The position numbers were made by a program, and so were the translations under genes. A DNA stretch of 64,000 nucleotides, taken from assembly GCF_014205875.1 (NCBI RefSeq), contig NZ_JACHEN010000008.1, positions 62,001 through 126,000 on the forward strand. Reading direction: 5' to 3'. Below the pieces are notes generated by a model. The model made no database searches. It saw only the letters and a program-made list of their open reading frames with translations, and was not told the origin of the DNA. This DNA comes from Anaerosolibacter carboniphilus (lineage in GTDB: Bacteria > Bacillota > Clostridia > Peptostreptococcales > Thermotaleaceae). Below are positions 1 to 8,219 of the stretch, piece after piece (within the stretch, counting starts at the first letter, position 1; each line of letters starts with the position of its first letter).

Positions 1-1
1 G

Positions 2-43
2 ATATATAAGCATGAAGATGATATAGAACATTTAGAAGAATAG
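2..43 (+). CDS. 3' end of an unidentified gene (partial)
   Basis: One forward frame is open from the window edge to a TAG at 41-43 and reads IYKHEDDIEHLEE. The acidic tail is all that can be seen, so no function is assigned. A weak hairpin (GGGAAG/CTTTCC at about 51-66) follows and may be its terminator. The short length means this could also be chance. Confidence 0.35.
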   Translation: MYKHEDDIEHLEE

Positions 44-157
44 TAGGTGGGAAGTTAGAGCTTTCCATCTATTATTTTGTATTAACAAATTATAATCTTT
101 ATTGAGCAGGAAACGTCCAGAATATTTGACAAAAAAATATGATCCTAAATAAAATCG

Positions 158-234
158 CACTAACCACTAACCACTAACCACTAACCACTAACCACTAACC
201 ACTAACCACTAACCACTAACCACTAACCACTAAC
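158..234. repeat. Tandem heptamer array (CACTAAC)x11
   Basis: Eleven exact head-to-tail copies of CACTAAC fill 77 bp, with a partial copy after. The heptamer is the one that builds the arms of the intergenic foldback elements elsewhere in this window, such as the gaps around kamA. Here no opposing GTTAGTG arm is visible, so this is a pure tandem form. It lies just upstream of the cotS-like gene and ends a few bases before its putative promoter. Confidence 0.95.
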
Positions 235-241
235 CTTATTG

Positions 242-271
242 CACCCTTTCCTACTTCCACGGCATAGTATA
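242..271 (+). promoter_or_regulatory. Possible sigma-K promoter of the cotS-like gene
   Basis: CACC at 242-245, a 17-bp spacer and CATAGTATA at 263-271 match the sigma-K pattern (AC ... CATAnnnTA). Spore coat genes are typically sigma-K dependent. The caveat is the very short leader: the ribosome site GGGGGGAGG starts at 275. Confidence 0.4.
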
Positions 272-291
272 TATGGGGGGAGGTATGGAAC

Positions 292-1287
292 TTGGATGCA
301 AAACTGAAAGAGATTGTAAGGAGATTTAGCCTAAGGGTAAATAGTATCATTCCCCTCCGGGCAGTGTATTTAGTGGACACCAACGAAGGACGTTTCTGCT
401 TGAAAAAAATCAATTACAAAGAGGATAAGCTTTTATTCCTATACAATGTAAAGGAGTATTTGGCTCAAAATGGATTTGAGTATACAGATCGTTATCGATT
501 GGCTCATCAAAGCCCCTTTGTAAAAAATAGAAATGATCTATATATTATGACGCGATGGATTGATGGAAGGGAATGTGATTTTCATAACCCTATAGAAGTA
601 AAGGCGGCAGCGAAAAACCTTGGAAGGTTGCATATAGCTTCAAAAGGATTTACGGCACCCGAAACAGGCAAAGTAAAATCAGATCTTGGAAAATGGACAA
701 AAACCTATTTGCAGCGATGTGAAGATCTTATTGTTATAAAAAACTTGGTGAAAATGAAATCCGCAAAGGATACGGTGGATATGCTTTTCTTAAGAAATGT
801 AGACATGTGCTATCGAATGGGTGTAAATGCTATTCAGATGCTCCAAAGCCATGGTTATGATCAACAGGTAGAATTGGAAGGTAAAGAACGGTATCTATGT
901 CATCATGATTATACGTACCATAATATTATTCTAGACCCAAAGGGAGAGCAGCATCTCATTGACTTTGACTATTGTAAACATGAACTGCGATGCTACGATT
1001 TAGCCCATTTTATTATGCGAAATATGCGTCGGTTTTATTGGGACTTTGATATGGCACTGGAGTTGATAGAAGCCTACAATCAAATTCGAAGTGTATCCGA
1101 TATGGAATTAAAGCTTATGGTATCGCTATTTCAGTTTCCGCAGAAATTGTGGCGGGTTTGCAATCGGTATTACTATGAAAAATATGATTGGTCCGAAGAA
1201 GTATTTTTAAAACATTTGACGGAAGCCATCGATGATCTTCCCTTTCAGATAGATTTTTTGGAGAAATATCATAAGAAGTTTTTGTAA
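292..1287 (+). CDS. CotS-family spore coat protein
   Basis: This 331-residue protein has the aminoglycoside-phosphotransferase/choline-kinase-like fold of the CotS/CotI/YutH spore coat family. The Brenner-type catalytic signature HHDYTYHNII (about residues 204-213) is followed by the metal-binding LIDFDYC segment (about 222-228). Known family members are mother-cell proteins assembled into the coat; whether they phosphorylate anything is uncertain. The TTG start at 292 is chosen because GGGGGGAGG lies 8 nt upstream; the ATG at 285 is in another frame. The gene stands alone, followed by a foldback repeat and a convergent glycosyltransferase gene. Confidence 0.82.
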   Translation: MDAKLKEIVRRFSLRVNSIIPLRAVYLVDTNEGRFCLKKINYKEDKLLFLYNVKEYLAQNGFEYTDRYRLAHQSPFVKNRNDLYIMTRWIDGRECDFHNPIEVKAAAKNLGRLHIASKGFTAPETGKVKSDLGKWTKTYLQRCEDLIVIKNLVKMKSAKDTVDMLFLRNVDMCYRMGVNAIQMLQSHGYDQQVELEGKERYLCHHDYTYHNIILDPKGEQHLIDFDYCKHELRCYDLAHFIMRNMRRFYWDFDMALELIEAYNQIRSVSDMELKLMVSLFQFPQKLWRVCNRYYYEKYDWSEEVFLKHLTEAIDDLPFQIDFLEKYHKKFL

Positions 1288-1299
1288 AGGTAACGGGTG

Positions 1300-1402
1300 A
1301 CGGGTTAGCGGCTACTCGCTTCTCGCCACTCGCTACTGGCCAAATCTAAAATGAAAAATCTTTTCCGAGAAGCGAACAGCGAGTAGTGAGTAGCCGCTAC
1401 TC
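1300..1402. repeat. Intergenic 7-nt-periodic foldback element (ACTCGCT type)
   Basis: The left arm (about 1304-1337) reads in 7-nt steps: ACTCGCT, TCTCGCC, ACTCGCT. The right arm (about 1366-1402) is its imperfect reverse complement, again in 7-nt steps such as AGTAGTG and AGTAGCC. About 25 of 31 aligned positions pair. It sits between two convergent genes and could act as a transcript-end hairpin. Confidence 0.8.
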
Positions 1403-1403
1403 T

Positions 1404-2195
1404 TCATTCCCTACTTTTTATAAAAGTCTCTAATAAATCAAAACGCCTATTCTTATGATAGCCTGTGAAAATGATACCATCATATCCTCTGTTTCGTTCT
1501 TTGCCTCGATAAACTTGAACGGCTTCTATGCAGTCCCCGATGATGGTTTTCGTAATTTGTTGGGCATGGTATTCATCACGGGTCGTGGATTGAAGTAAGC
1601 GTGTAGGAATAGAAGCTGCCACGGAAACGATCAAATTATTTTTTGCAGCCAGAGCCAAAGAGACGGGTGGAATGGCCAGCTCTTGAATGGGTATCTTCAT
1701 CAAAAATCTACTGGATATACCATGGGGACCATGACTGGGAATGCTATAGCCAATTTTATCAAAAAGGTTAAGCTCTAGATTCAATTGCTTGCGAAAAGAC
1801 AAAAGCATACGGGCCATGGAACTTTTTGAAGATTCCTCTGGATAACAGTTTGTCAGAACCATATCAGCTTTTTCCTCTTTAAGGTGATTAATGAGGGTAT
1901 CTATAATGGAAGATAGGTCTCCATTCATATCACCATCCACAAAGACGATACCTTTGGCTTTCCGCTGAAATGCAATCCAGGCACCAACTGCCCTTGGAAT
2001 ATCCATGCCAAGGGGTTTGTTACAGTAAATGTATTCAATACGTGAATCATCCATATCCTTTACGATTTCGAAAGATCTATCTTGGCAGCCATTGAGTACG
2101 ACGATAATTTGATCCGTCTGTGTTTTTAGAAGCATATGAAGGGTTTGATCGATTTTTTCCTCCTCATCCTTTACGGGAACGACTGTACAAATCAT
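1404..2195 (-). CDS. Family 2 glycosyltransferase
   Basis: This 263-residue cytoplasmic protein begins with the GT-A fold signature MICTVVPVKDEEEKIDQTL and has VLNGCQDRS (about residues 33-41) and the DXD-like metal/nucleotide-sugar motif VDGDMNG (about 86-92). Such enzymes transfer a sugar from a nucleotide-sugar to an acceptor; the substrate cannot be read from the sequence. No membrane helices are evident. Reading the minus strand, GAGGTAG lies just upstream of the ATG. The gene is divergent from yabG and lies beside a coat gene, so a role in spore surface polysaccharide is possible but only inferred. Confidence 0.72.
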   Translation of the reverse strand: MICTVVPVKDEEEKIDQTLHMLLKTQTDQIIVVLNGCQDRSFEIVKDMDDSRIEYIYCNKPLGMDIPRAVGAWIAFQRKAKGIVFVDGDMNGDLSSIIDTLINHLKEEKADMVLTNCYPEESSKSSMARMLLSFRKQLNLELNLFDKIGYSIPSHGPHGISSRFLMKIPIQELAIPPVSLALAAKNNLIVSVAASIPTRLLQSTTRDEYHAQQITKTIIGDCIEAVQVYRGKERNRGYDGIIFTGYHKNRRFDLLETFIKSRE

Positions 2196-2298
2196 AAAAC
2201 TACCTCATTTCCATGTAAGACTAGCAGCGAGTATATAGATGCTATGCCTCTACCTATCACTATATATTACGAGATGGACATTTTAAAAGTGATTATGC

Positions 2299-2326
2299 AC
2301 CACTCATATTTTCAGCACATACTATG
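2299..2326 (+). promoter_or_regulatory. Sigma-K-like promoter of yabG
   Basis: ACC at 2299-2301, a 16-bp spacer and CATACTATG at 2318-2326 fit the sigma-K consensus (AC-N15-17-CATAnnnTA). The gene's GGGAGGAAA ribosome site is about 25 nt downstream, leaving a normal leader. B. subtilis yabG is known to be sigma-K dependent. The promoter therefore still drives the 5' half of the split gene at the expected late mother-cell stage. Confidence 0.55.
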
Positions 2327-2362
2327 ATATTACAGAATAATTTATCTGGGAGGAAATATTGA

Positions 2363-3091
2363 ATGAACTATTTAAGGATAGGAGATTTGGTGGCAAGAAA
2401 GTCGTATGACTATGATATATTGTTCAAAGTTGTAGATATTGTAGAGCGCCCAGGGAGACCAAGTACCATCATACTAAAGGGAGTAGATCTTAGGATTGTG
2501 GCCGATGCACCGGAGGAGGACCTCCAAAAGATACCGCTAAACAAGCTAGATGAGTTTCACCATTCCTACAGCAAAAAAATTGATAAGCTTGTAAAGCGTA
2601 TCCTAAAGGAAAGAAATCAGAAATATGAAGGATATGGAGGGTTGACAAGGACGATACCAGAGCATATCAGAGGGGGAATACCCTTTGGAAGATCAGGTAA
2701 GGTGCTACATCTAGATGGGGATGGTGAATATCTAGATGTCTGTTTAAAAACCTATAAACAGTTGGAAATTGAAGCCATTGGCAAGCAAATATCAGAATCA
2801 GATCAACCTCGAGCCATAACAGATCTTTTGCGGGAATATGCACCAGATATTTTAGTGATTACAGGCCATGATGGCCTTCTGAGAGGATATAAAGATTTTA
2901 CGAACGTCCAAAACTATCGAAGTTCCAAATATTTTATAGAGGCTGTGAAAGAAGCCAGAAGATATGAGCCAAACATGGATGATCTTGTGATCTTTGCAGG
3001 TGCTTGCCAATCCCATTATGAAGCCATTCTGTCAGCAGGTGCAAATTTCGCCAGTTCACCCCATCGGATACTAGCAGAGTGGAGAGTGTAG
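2363..3091 (+). pseudogene. yabG: yabG 5' half, sporulation protease, interrupted at codon 237 by a 12.2-kb element
   Basis: YabG is a mother-cell protease that processes spore coat proteins. The N-terminal part shows the family features: RIGDLVARKSYDYDILFKVVDI at the start, VLHLDGDGEYL, DILVITGHDG and the conserved FAGACQSHYEA / GANFASSPHRIL block. The protein should continue from SSPHRIL into an IHxLDPV segment, but after codon 237 (CTA, 3071-3073) it reads only AEWRV and stops. The missing C-terminus lies in the same orientation and frame at 15250-15423. The alien codons and TAG stop (3074-3091) come from the end of the inserted element. As it stands the product is 242 residues and lacks the last fifth. 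Classed as a pseudogene only in the unexcised state; the arrangement suggests programmed restoration. Confidence 0.92.
3068..3091. other. attL-side junction: core plus right arm of attP
   Basis: The core ATACTA (3068-3073) is preceded by native yabG sequence (CCCCATCGG) and followed by GCAG and the arm AGTGGAGAGTGTAG (3078-3091). The arm also supplies the TAG that ends the truncated yabG frame. The central CT of the core is the likely crossover dinucleotide, because it lies at the centre of symmetry of the two attP arms. Confidence 0.85.
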
Positions 3092-3137
3092 CAAGAAACA
3101 AAGTGGACAGGGCTATAAGTGAAGAGGTATTGGATGG

Positions 3138-3167
3138 AGTGTCTAAAAAAATGGACACTTTTTTTTA
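3138..3167 (+). terminator. Terminator just inside the element, after the truncated yabG
   Basis: AGTGTC and GACACT pair across an A-rich loop and are followed by a run of Ts. It would stop transcripts of the yabG 5' half from entering the cargo genes. The hairpin TGTCTA/TGGACA also loosely resembles the 17-bp activator sites found upstream of the other cargo promoters, but its spacing is one base longer. Confidence 0.6.
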
Positions 3168-3261
3168 TGGCTTAAATAGGGTTATAGTGAAAGTTAATAT
3201 ATTAACAAATGTTTAAATCATGATAAATAGCACATATAAGGATTTGTAAGACTTTGAAAAG

Positions 3262-3278
3262 TTGGCACTGTAATTGCA
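3262..3278 (+). promoter_or_regulatory. Sigma-54 promoter of the hydratase gene
   Basis: TTGGCACTGTAATTGCA matches the -24/-12 consensus TGGCAC-N5-TTGCA exactly. GG at 3264-3265 and GC at 3276-3277 have the required spacing. The hydratase start is 57 nt downstream of the -12 element. No clear activator site was found close upstream. Confidence 0.85.
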
Positions 3279-3334
3279 AATAAAAATACGTGGAAATTAG
3301 ATAAACAATTCACAAACAAAAAAGGGGGATTTTT

Positions 3335-3754
3335 ATGAGTAAATCATACGAACAAATCCAAGTGGGAGATCAAGGTAGTTTTGAAAAGACAATTACAGAA
3401 ACAGACATCTATCTCTTTGCAGGAATTACAGGAGACTTAAATCCAGCTCATATCAACCAAAGGGCGTCAGAAAATTCCATGTTTAAGGGAAGAATCGCCC
3501 ATGGGATGCTCTCGGCAGGACTGATTTCAGCAGTGTTGGGCATGGAGCTGCCAGGACCGGGAACCATCTACCTATCACAGAATTTAAAGTTTGTGGCACC
3601 CGTTTATATTGGTGATACGATAAAGGCTGTAGCTGAGGTGACTGAGAAGATGGAGAAGGGAAGAATCAAGTTAAAAACTACTTGCTACAATCAGAATGAT
3701 AAGATTGTTTTGGATGGAGAAGCAGTGGTCATAGCACCTAAAGCTTCATGTTAA
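3335..3754 (+). CDS. MaoC-like (R)-specific enoyl-CoA hydratase
   Basis: This 139-residue single hot-dog-fold protein resembles PhaJ. The catalytic Asp/His pair is visible in ITGDLNPAHINQ (about residues 31-42), and RIAHGMLSAGLISAVLG (about 52-68) is the conserved central helix. Family members interconvert (R)-3-hydroxyacyl-CoA and trans-enoyl-CoA, here most likely (R)-3-hydroxybutyryl-CoA and crotonyl-CoA. The ATG follows AAAGGGGG. It is transcribed from its own sigma-54 promoter and is the first gene of the element's cargo. With the thiolase, SDR and CoA-transferase it forms a C4 acyl-CoA set. Substrate length is inferred. Confidence 0.82.
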   Translation: MSKSYEQIQVGDQGSFEKTITETDIYLFAGITGDLNPAHINQRASENSMFKGRIAHGMLSAGLISAVLGMELPGPGTIYLSQNLKFVAPVYIGDTIKAVAEVTEKMEKGRIKLKTTCYNQNDKIVLDGEAVVIAPKASC

Positions 3755-3802
3755 AATATTATTTTGATTGTTTTTAGAGAGGATATAGGTTATAAAGGAA
3801 TA

Positions 3803-3899
3803 TGTTCACTTTATGAACATGGCTGAAATTTTCAGAAAGATTCAAAATAGCAGGAAAGATTAGATTGTGGAAAAAATTCATGTGTAAAAAAAGTGAACA
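3803..3899. promoter_or_regulatory. Two candidate activator (UAS) sites upstream of the CoA-transferase promoter
   Basis: TGTTCACTTTATGAACA (3803-3819) is a near-perfect 6-5-6 dyad and TGTAAAAAAAGTGAACA (3883-3899) is a weaker copy. They lie about 280 and 200 bp before the -12 box of the next sigma-54 promoter, a typical enhancer distance. The same 17-mer pattern occurs at 9795, 13133 and 13219, so the likely binder is the NtrC-type regulator encoded at 11320. Confidence 0.6.
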
Positions 3900-3965
3900 C
3901 GACATGACGGAAGGGTCCGCTAAGATAGGTATGCTGAGATTGAGAGTAAGGTTAAACAAAGAAGA

Positions 3966-4030
3966 TGTAGGGGCGATTCATGAATCGCCTATGGTCTACA
4001 GCATCGAGCGATTCGTGAATCGCCCCTACA
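3966..4030. repeat. GTAGGG-type palindromic element
   Basis: TGTAGGGGCGATTCATGAAT at the left end is matched by its near-perfect reverse complement ending CGCCCCTACA at the right, with about 17 bp between. It belongs to a dispersed family whose members start GTAGGG and fold back. It lies between the activator sites and the sigma-54 promoter, in the 391-bp gap before the CoA-transferase gene. Confidence 0.8.
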
Positions 4031-4081
4031 ACGTAACCTTGATCTCAATTTTATGTCGAAGTAATTTACAAAAAATATATT

Positions 4082-4098
4082 TTGGCACGGAAATTGCT
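4082..4098 (+). promoter_or_regulatory. Sigma-54 promoter of the CoA-transferase/permease genes
   Basis: TTGGCACGGAAATTGCT is a full -24/-12 match with GG-N10-GC spacing, 48 nt before the GTG start. Confidence 0.85.
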
Positions 4099-4145
4099 AT
4101 ATAAAATTTCATGAAAACATTTTCATAAGATGGGAGGTTGTTGGT

Positions 4146-5699
4146 GTGAGAGTAAGAATCGCCACAGCAGAAGAAGCAGTAAAAAGCATTACTAGTAACA
4201 GTACGGTTGCAACGGCAGGCTTTGTTGGAAATGCCGTTCCTGAAGAATTAGAGATCGCTTTAGAGAAACGCTTTCAAGAATCCGGGGAACCTCAAAATTT
4301 GACTTTGGTATATGCTGCAGGTCAAGGGGATGGAAAGGATCGCGGTCTTAACCACCTGGGACATGAAGGATTATTAAAAAGGGTTATCGGAGGCCATTGG
4401 GGTCTGGTGCCAAAGGTGCAAAAATTAGCCTTTGAAAATAAAATCGAGGCGTACAATTTGCCACAAGGTGCTATTGCTCAGCTTTTTAGAGATATTGCTG
4501 CTGGAAAGCCTGGAACCATTACCCACGTAGGGTTAAAAACCTTTGTTGACCCTAGGGTAGAAGGTGGAAAACTAAATAGTGTAACCAAGGAAGATGTGGT
4601 AGAGGTTGTAGAGATTTTAGGGAAAGAATACCTGTTATATAAAGCATTTCCTATAGACTTCGCCCTAATTCGAGGGACCTATGCCGATGAAAATGGGAAC
4701 GTTACCATGGAGAAAGAGGTAGGAACCTTAGAAGTGCTCTCTATGGCTCAGGCTGTGAAGAACTCAGGAGGAAAGGTAATTGTTCAGGTAGAGAAGGTTG
4801 TAAAGGCGGGAGCTTTAGATCCAAGACTGGTAAAGATTCCTGGTATATATGTAGATACCATCGTACCTGTAGCGGATATGAAGAATCATATGCAAACCTT
4901 TGCAGAAAGCTATAATCCTGCCTATACTGGAGAGATTCAGATTCCTGTAAATTCCGTAAAACCCTTGGAATTGGATGATAGAAAGATTATTGCCCGTAGA
5001 GCTGCCATGGAGCTGATTCCAAATGCTATTGTAAATCTTGGCATTGGTATGCCTGAAGGTGTTGCCGTTGTAGCTAATGAAGAAGGTGTGGGGGATCAGA
5101 TGATCCTTACGGTAGAGCCTGGGCCTATCGGAGGTATTCCGGCTGGTGGACAAAGCTTTGGTGCAGCCATCAATGCAGAAGCCATCATTGACCAGCCGTA
5201 CCAGTTCGATTTCTATGATGGGGGCGGCTTAGATGTAGCTTTCTTAGGATTGGCCCAATGTGACAAAGCAGGAAATATTAACGTAAGTAAATTCGGACCG
5301 AAGATTGCAGGGGCTGGTGGATTCATCAATATCACCCAGAATGCCAAAAAGGTTATCTTCTGTGGAACCTTTACGGCCGGCGGACTACAGATCGCTACAA
5401 GGGATGGAAAGCTCGTCATTGAAAATGAAGGAAAAGTAAAAAAGTTTATTGATCAAGTAGAACAGATTACCTTCAGTGGACAGTATGCTGTAGAAAGTAA
5501 GCAGCCTGTATTATATATTACGGAAAGAGCTGTGTTTGAGTTAAAAGATGGAGGGGTTGTGCTAACGGAGATCGCTCCAGGTGTCGATTTAGAAAAAGAC
5601 ATTCTAAACAATATGGATTTTAAACCAATCATTAGTGAAAACTTAAAAGTAATGGATGAGAGAATTTTTAGAGAAGAAAAGATGGAATTACAATTGTAG
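4146..5699 (+). CDS. Family I CoA-transferase (acetoacetate/short-chain acyl type)
   Basis: The 517 residues contain both halves of a family I CoA-transferase fused in one chain, as in YdiF-type enzymes. The N-terminal half carries [20 protein letters not shown]. The C-terminal half has [10 protein letters not shown] and the catalytic glutamate in [15 protein letters not shown] (about residues 322-336), which forms the glutamyl-CoA thioester. Enzymes of this type move CoA between acetyl-CoA or another donor and acetoacetate, butyrate or 3-hydroxybutyrate. GTG 4146 is used, with GGGAGG upstream. The permease gene follows after 95 nt with no terminator, so the two are probably cotranscribed. 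The exact acid is inferred from neighbours. Confidence 0.85.
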   Translation: MRVRIATAEEAVKSITSNSTVATAGFVGNAVPEELEIALEKRFQESGEPQNLTLVYAAGQGDGKDRGLNHLGHEGLLKRVIGGHWGLVPKVQKLAFENKIEAYNLPQGAIAQLFRDIAAGKPGTITHVGLKTFVDPRVEGGKLNSVTKEDVVEVVEILGKEYLLYKAFPIDFALIRGTYADENGNVTMEKEVGTLEVLSMAQAVKNSGGKVIVQVEKVVKAGALDPRLVKIPGIYVDTIVPVADMKNHMQTFAESYNPAYTGEIQIPVNSVKPLELDDRKIIARRAAMELIPNAIVNLGIGMPEGVAVVANEEGVGDQMILTVEPGPIGGIPAGGQSFGAAINAEAIIDQPYQFDFYDGGGLDVAFLGLAQCDKAGNINVSKFGPKIAGAGGFINITQNAKKVIFCGTFTAGGLQIATRDGKLVIENEGKVKKFIDQVEQITFSGQYAVESKQPVLYITERAVFELKDGGVVLTEIAPGVDLEKDILNNMDFKPIISENLKVMDERIFREEKMELQL

Positions 5700-5710
5700 T
5701 ATCCTTCCTT

Positions 5711-5726
5711 GGCCCCTTCGGGGGCC
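5711..5726 (+). other. Strong UUCG-capped hairpin between transferase and permease genes
   Basis: GGCCCC-TTCG-GGGGCC is a perfect 6-bp GC stem with the stable UUCG tetraloop. No T run follows, so it looks like an mRNA-stability or processing hairpin that could set unequal expression of the two genes, not an efficient terminator. Confidence 0.6.
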
Positions 5727-5794
5727 TACCCTAATCTTGATGATATTATCATTATCATAAAATCATTAAAATACAAAAATGAGGAGGTATATTC

Positions 5795-7189
5795 ATGGGA
5801 GTTTTAGGAATTATCATTTCATTAGGCTTATTGATGTATTTGGCCTATAGGGGTATCACAGTATTAATATTAGCCCCAATCCTAGCATTGCTTGCCGTAT
5901 TATTGGGTGGACAGACTGATTTATTACCAATGTATACAGAAGTGTTCATGCAAAATGCAGCAGGATATTTAAAAACTTATTTCCCGCTATTCTTATTGGG
6001 AGCGATCTTCGGTAAGTTGATGGATGAATCAGGAGCAGCAAAGTCTATTGCCCACTGGATCGTAGCAAAGATTGGAAAAGATAGAGCAATTTTAGCGATC
6101 GTATTATCTTGCGGTATCTTAACTTATGGTGGTGTTTCTCTATTCGTAGTTGCTTTCGCCGTATATCCATTGGCAGCAGCCTTATTCAGAGAAATCGGTT
6201 TACCAAAGCGTTTGATTCCAGCTTGTATCGCATTAGGTTCCTTTACATTTACAATGACAGCGTTTCCAGGAACGCCACAAATCCAAAATGCCATTCCGAT
6301 TCCATTCTTCAAGACGGACGCATATGCAGCGCCTATTCTAGGTATTATTGCAGGTCTTATCATGTTCGGTGCAGGAACCTACTGGATTACGATGAGAGCA
6401 AAGAAAATGATCGCCAATGGCGAAGGCTATTTGCCAGCGGGTGTAACAGATGAGACAGCTGCTACGGCAGAAGCAGGCATTGAAAAGGAGTTACCATCTG
6501 TAGGAATTTCAATACTACCAATCTTATTGGTGCTTGTGCTTAACTTCTACCTGTCAAAAGTATATTATCCAGGTGCAAAATCAGAAGCATTAATACCTAT
6601 CCTTGAAAAATTCGGTACTGCTCCAGGAAAAGTTGTTGGTATTTGGAGTATCATCATTGCCCTTGTAGTAGCTATTTTATTTACAGTAATCGTGAACTGG
6701 AAGAGAATCAATGTAATGGAAACAGTAAACAAAGGGGCTTACGGGTCTATGTTAGCCATCTTAAATACTGCTTCTGAGGTTGGATATGGTAACGTTATCT
6801 CTGGTCTAGCAGCGTTTGCCATCGTAAAAGGTGCTTTATTGGGTATATCTTCAAACCCATTGGTGACAACTGCTGTGTCTGTTAATATTCTTGCTGGTAT
6901 CACAGGTTCTGCTTCTGGTGGTATGAGTATTGCCCTAGGAGCTATGGGTGAAACATTCTACAACATGGCAATACAAACAGGTATGAACCCAGAGTTGCTT
7001 CATAGAATTGCTACATTATCTTGCGGTGGTTTGGACTCTATGCCGCACAACGGTGCCGTTATTACATTGTTAGGTATTTGTGGATTGACCCATAAGCAAT
7101 CCTATGCAGATATCGGTATGGTTTCCGTAGTGATTCCATTGGCAACAACAGTCATTGCTGTTATCCTTGGCTCAATGGGTATTGTGTAG
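5795..7189 (+). CDS. GntP-family permease (probable 3-hydroxybutyrate/short-chain hydroxy acid transporter)
   Basis: This 464-residue, very hydrophobic protein has about a dozen membrane segments, beginning at residue 3 (LGIIISLGLLMYLAYRG). Family hallmarks are TYGGVSLFVVAFAVYPLA, AFPGTPQIQNAIP and the late GLDSMPHNGAVITLLGI block. GntP members are proton symporters for gluconate-like acids. The B. subtilis relative YxjC sits beside CoA-transferase and hydroxybutyrate dehydrogenase genes, the same context as here. GAGGAGG precedes the ATG. A strong terminator follows. The substrate is inferred from the neighbouring CoA-transferase, thiolase and SDR genes. Confidence 0.8.
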   Translation: MGVLGIIISLGLLMYLAYRGITVLILAPILALLAVLLGGQTDLLPMYTEVFMQNAAGYLKTYFPLFLLGAIFGKLMDESGAAKSIAHWIVAKIGKDRAILAIVLSCGILTYGGVSLFVVAFAVYPLAAALFREIGLPKRLIPACIALGSFTFTMTAFPGTPQIQNAIPIPFFKTDAYAAPILGIIAGLIMFGAGTYWITMRAKKMIANGEGYLPAGVTDETAATAEAGIEKELPSVGISILPILLVLVLNFYLSKVYYPGAKSEALIPILEKFGTAPGKVVGIWSIIIALVVAILFTVIVNWKRINVMETVNKGAYGSMLAILNTASEVGYGNVISGLAAFAIVKGALLGISSNPLVTTAVSVNILAGITGSASGGMSIALGAMGETFYNMAIQTGMNPELLHRIATLSCGGLDSMPHNGAVITLLGICGLTHKQSYADIGMVSVVIPLATTVIAVILGSMGIV

Positions 7190-7209
7190 GATAAGAAAGA
7201 TATATAAGC

Positions 7210-7254
7210 ATAGGAGCACAATGTCCGTTGAGACATTGTGCTCCTATCGATTTT
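7210..7254 (+). terminator. Terminator after the permease gene
   Basis: A 16-bp perfect stem (7210-7225 with 7232-7247, starting ATAGGAGCAC) with a 6-nt loop is followed by CGATTTTATT. It closes the transferase-permease transcript. Confidence 0.85.
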
Positions 7255-7297
7255 ATTGACAAGCTGTTTATAGCGACTTGTCTGAGGAGGATGCGGC

Positions 7298-8140
7298 ATG
7301 GAGAGGATAGAAAGAAAAGAGATTGAAGATTTATTGACGTTGGCACCAACGATTTATGACTTAATGACCACCATTCAAGGAGAAGAAATTGCTATGACGA
7401 TTTCTGATAAAGAAAAATTCTTATTCTCCAGATGGCCCTCTGATTTCGACTTGGGGATCCGACAGGGGGATGTGGTAAAGGAGACTTCAGGGGCGTATCA
7501 TGTAATGGCTACAAAAAAAGCATTGAGAAAAGAAATGGATAAGAGTGTGTTTGGAATCCCCTATATTGTCTATTGCCAGCCGGTCTTCGAAAATGAACAG
7601 GTGGCAGGAAGCATCAATATGGCCATTAAGACAGTAAAGAAGGAAATGCTTTTAAATTCGGCAACCCATTTAGAGAATGTTACCAACGAGGTTTTTTCTT
7701 CCATGCAGACCGTTGCAGCCAGATCCAACATTTTGCAAGAGATTGGGGATGCCATGAGCCGAGAAGCTGCGATGTCTAAAGAGCAGCTTGCCAGTACGTC
7801 AGACTTTATCTCTGGTATCAAGAAGATTGCAGATCAGATCAATCTGCTTGGATTAAACGCAGCCATTGAAGCAGCCCGAGTAGGAGAGCAAGGGAAAGGC
7901 TTCATGGTGGTGGCAGAAGAAATTAGAAAGTTATCCACTGAGAGTAAAATCTTCGTTGAGAAGATTCAGCAGTTTCTGCAGAGTGTAAAAACAACGTCCA
8001 TCGTCATAGAAGAAAAGAGCCGTTCCATGGGTAGACATACCAAGGAGCAGAGTGAAATCAGCGAAGACATTGTAAAATCCATAGAAACTTTGACAGAGTT
8101 GGTGAGTAAACTAAAGGACATTGCCGTCAAAATTGGATAA
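7298..8140 (+). CDS. Soluble methyl-accepting-chemotaxis-type receptor
   Basis: The 280-residue protein has no membrane segment or signal peptide. Residues 1-110 form a sensory region of unclear family. Residues about 160-280 are an MCP signalling domain, with the hairpin-tip signature [20 protein letters not shown] near 180-200 followed by [13 protein letters not shown]. Such short cytosolic receptors signal to CheA/CheW. The ATG follows GAGGAGG. Placed between the permease and recombinase genes, it may sense a cargo metabolite. It is short enough that the methylation helices are limited. Confidence 0.75.
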   Translation: MERIERKEIEDLLTLAPTIYDLMTTIQGEEIAMTISDKEKFLFSRWPSDFDLGIRQGDVVKETSGAYHVMATKKALRKEMDKSVFGIPYIVYCQPVFENEQVAGSINMAIKTVKKEMLLNSATHLENVTNEVFSSMQTVAARSNILQEIGDAMSREAAMSKEQLASTSDFISGIKKIADQINLLGLNAAIEAARVGEQGKGFMVVAEEIRKLSTESKIFVEKIQQFLQSVKTTSIVIEEKSRSMGRHTKEQSEISEDIVKSIETLTELVSKLKDIAVKIG

Positions 8141-8157
8141 TAGGGAAACGCCTATTT

Positions 8158-8187
8158 ATTCTATTCCTTTGGAATGAAGCATAGTAT
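8158..8187 (+). promoter_or_regulatory. Possible sigma-E promoter of the recombinase operon
   Basis: TTCTATT (8159-8165), a 14-bp spacer and CATAGTAT (8180-8187) partly match the sigma-E consensus (ATATT ... CATACAnT). The B. subtilis skin recombinase gene is mother-cell (sigma-E) expressed, so this is the promoter class the excision model predicts. The match is imperfect. Confidence 0.3.
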
Positions 8188-8219
8188 TTCCATAAAGAAA
8201 AAGTGAAGGAGGGATTACC

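Noticed and set aside
158-234. CRISPR array
   Set aside because: The repeat unit is 7 bp with no spacers; none of the other repeats in the window has unique spacers of regular length, and no cas genes are present.
2299-2326. Sigma-E promoter for yabG
   Set aside because: CATACTAT could serve as a sigma-E -10 box, but no ATATT-type -35 lies at the right distance, while the sigma-K -35 fits well.
2136-2327. Forward ORF of 63 codons over the start of the glycosyltransferase gene
   Set aside because: It overlaps the opposite-strand glycosyltransferase and its promoter region, has no ribosome site and no recognisable protein features.
3193-3206. Perfect 14-bp palindrome GTTAATATATTAAC upstream of the hydratase promoter
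   Set aside because: Real as sequence, but a short AT-rich palindrome is likely by chance and has no copy elsewhere in the window that would suggest an operator.
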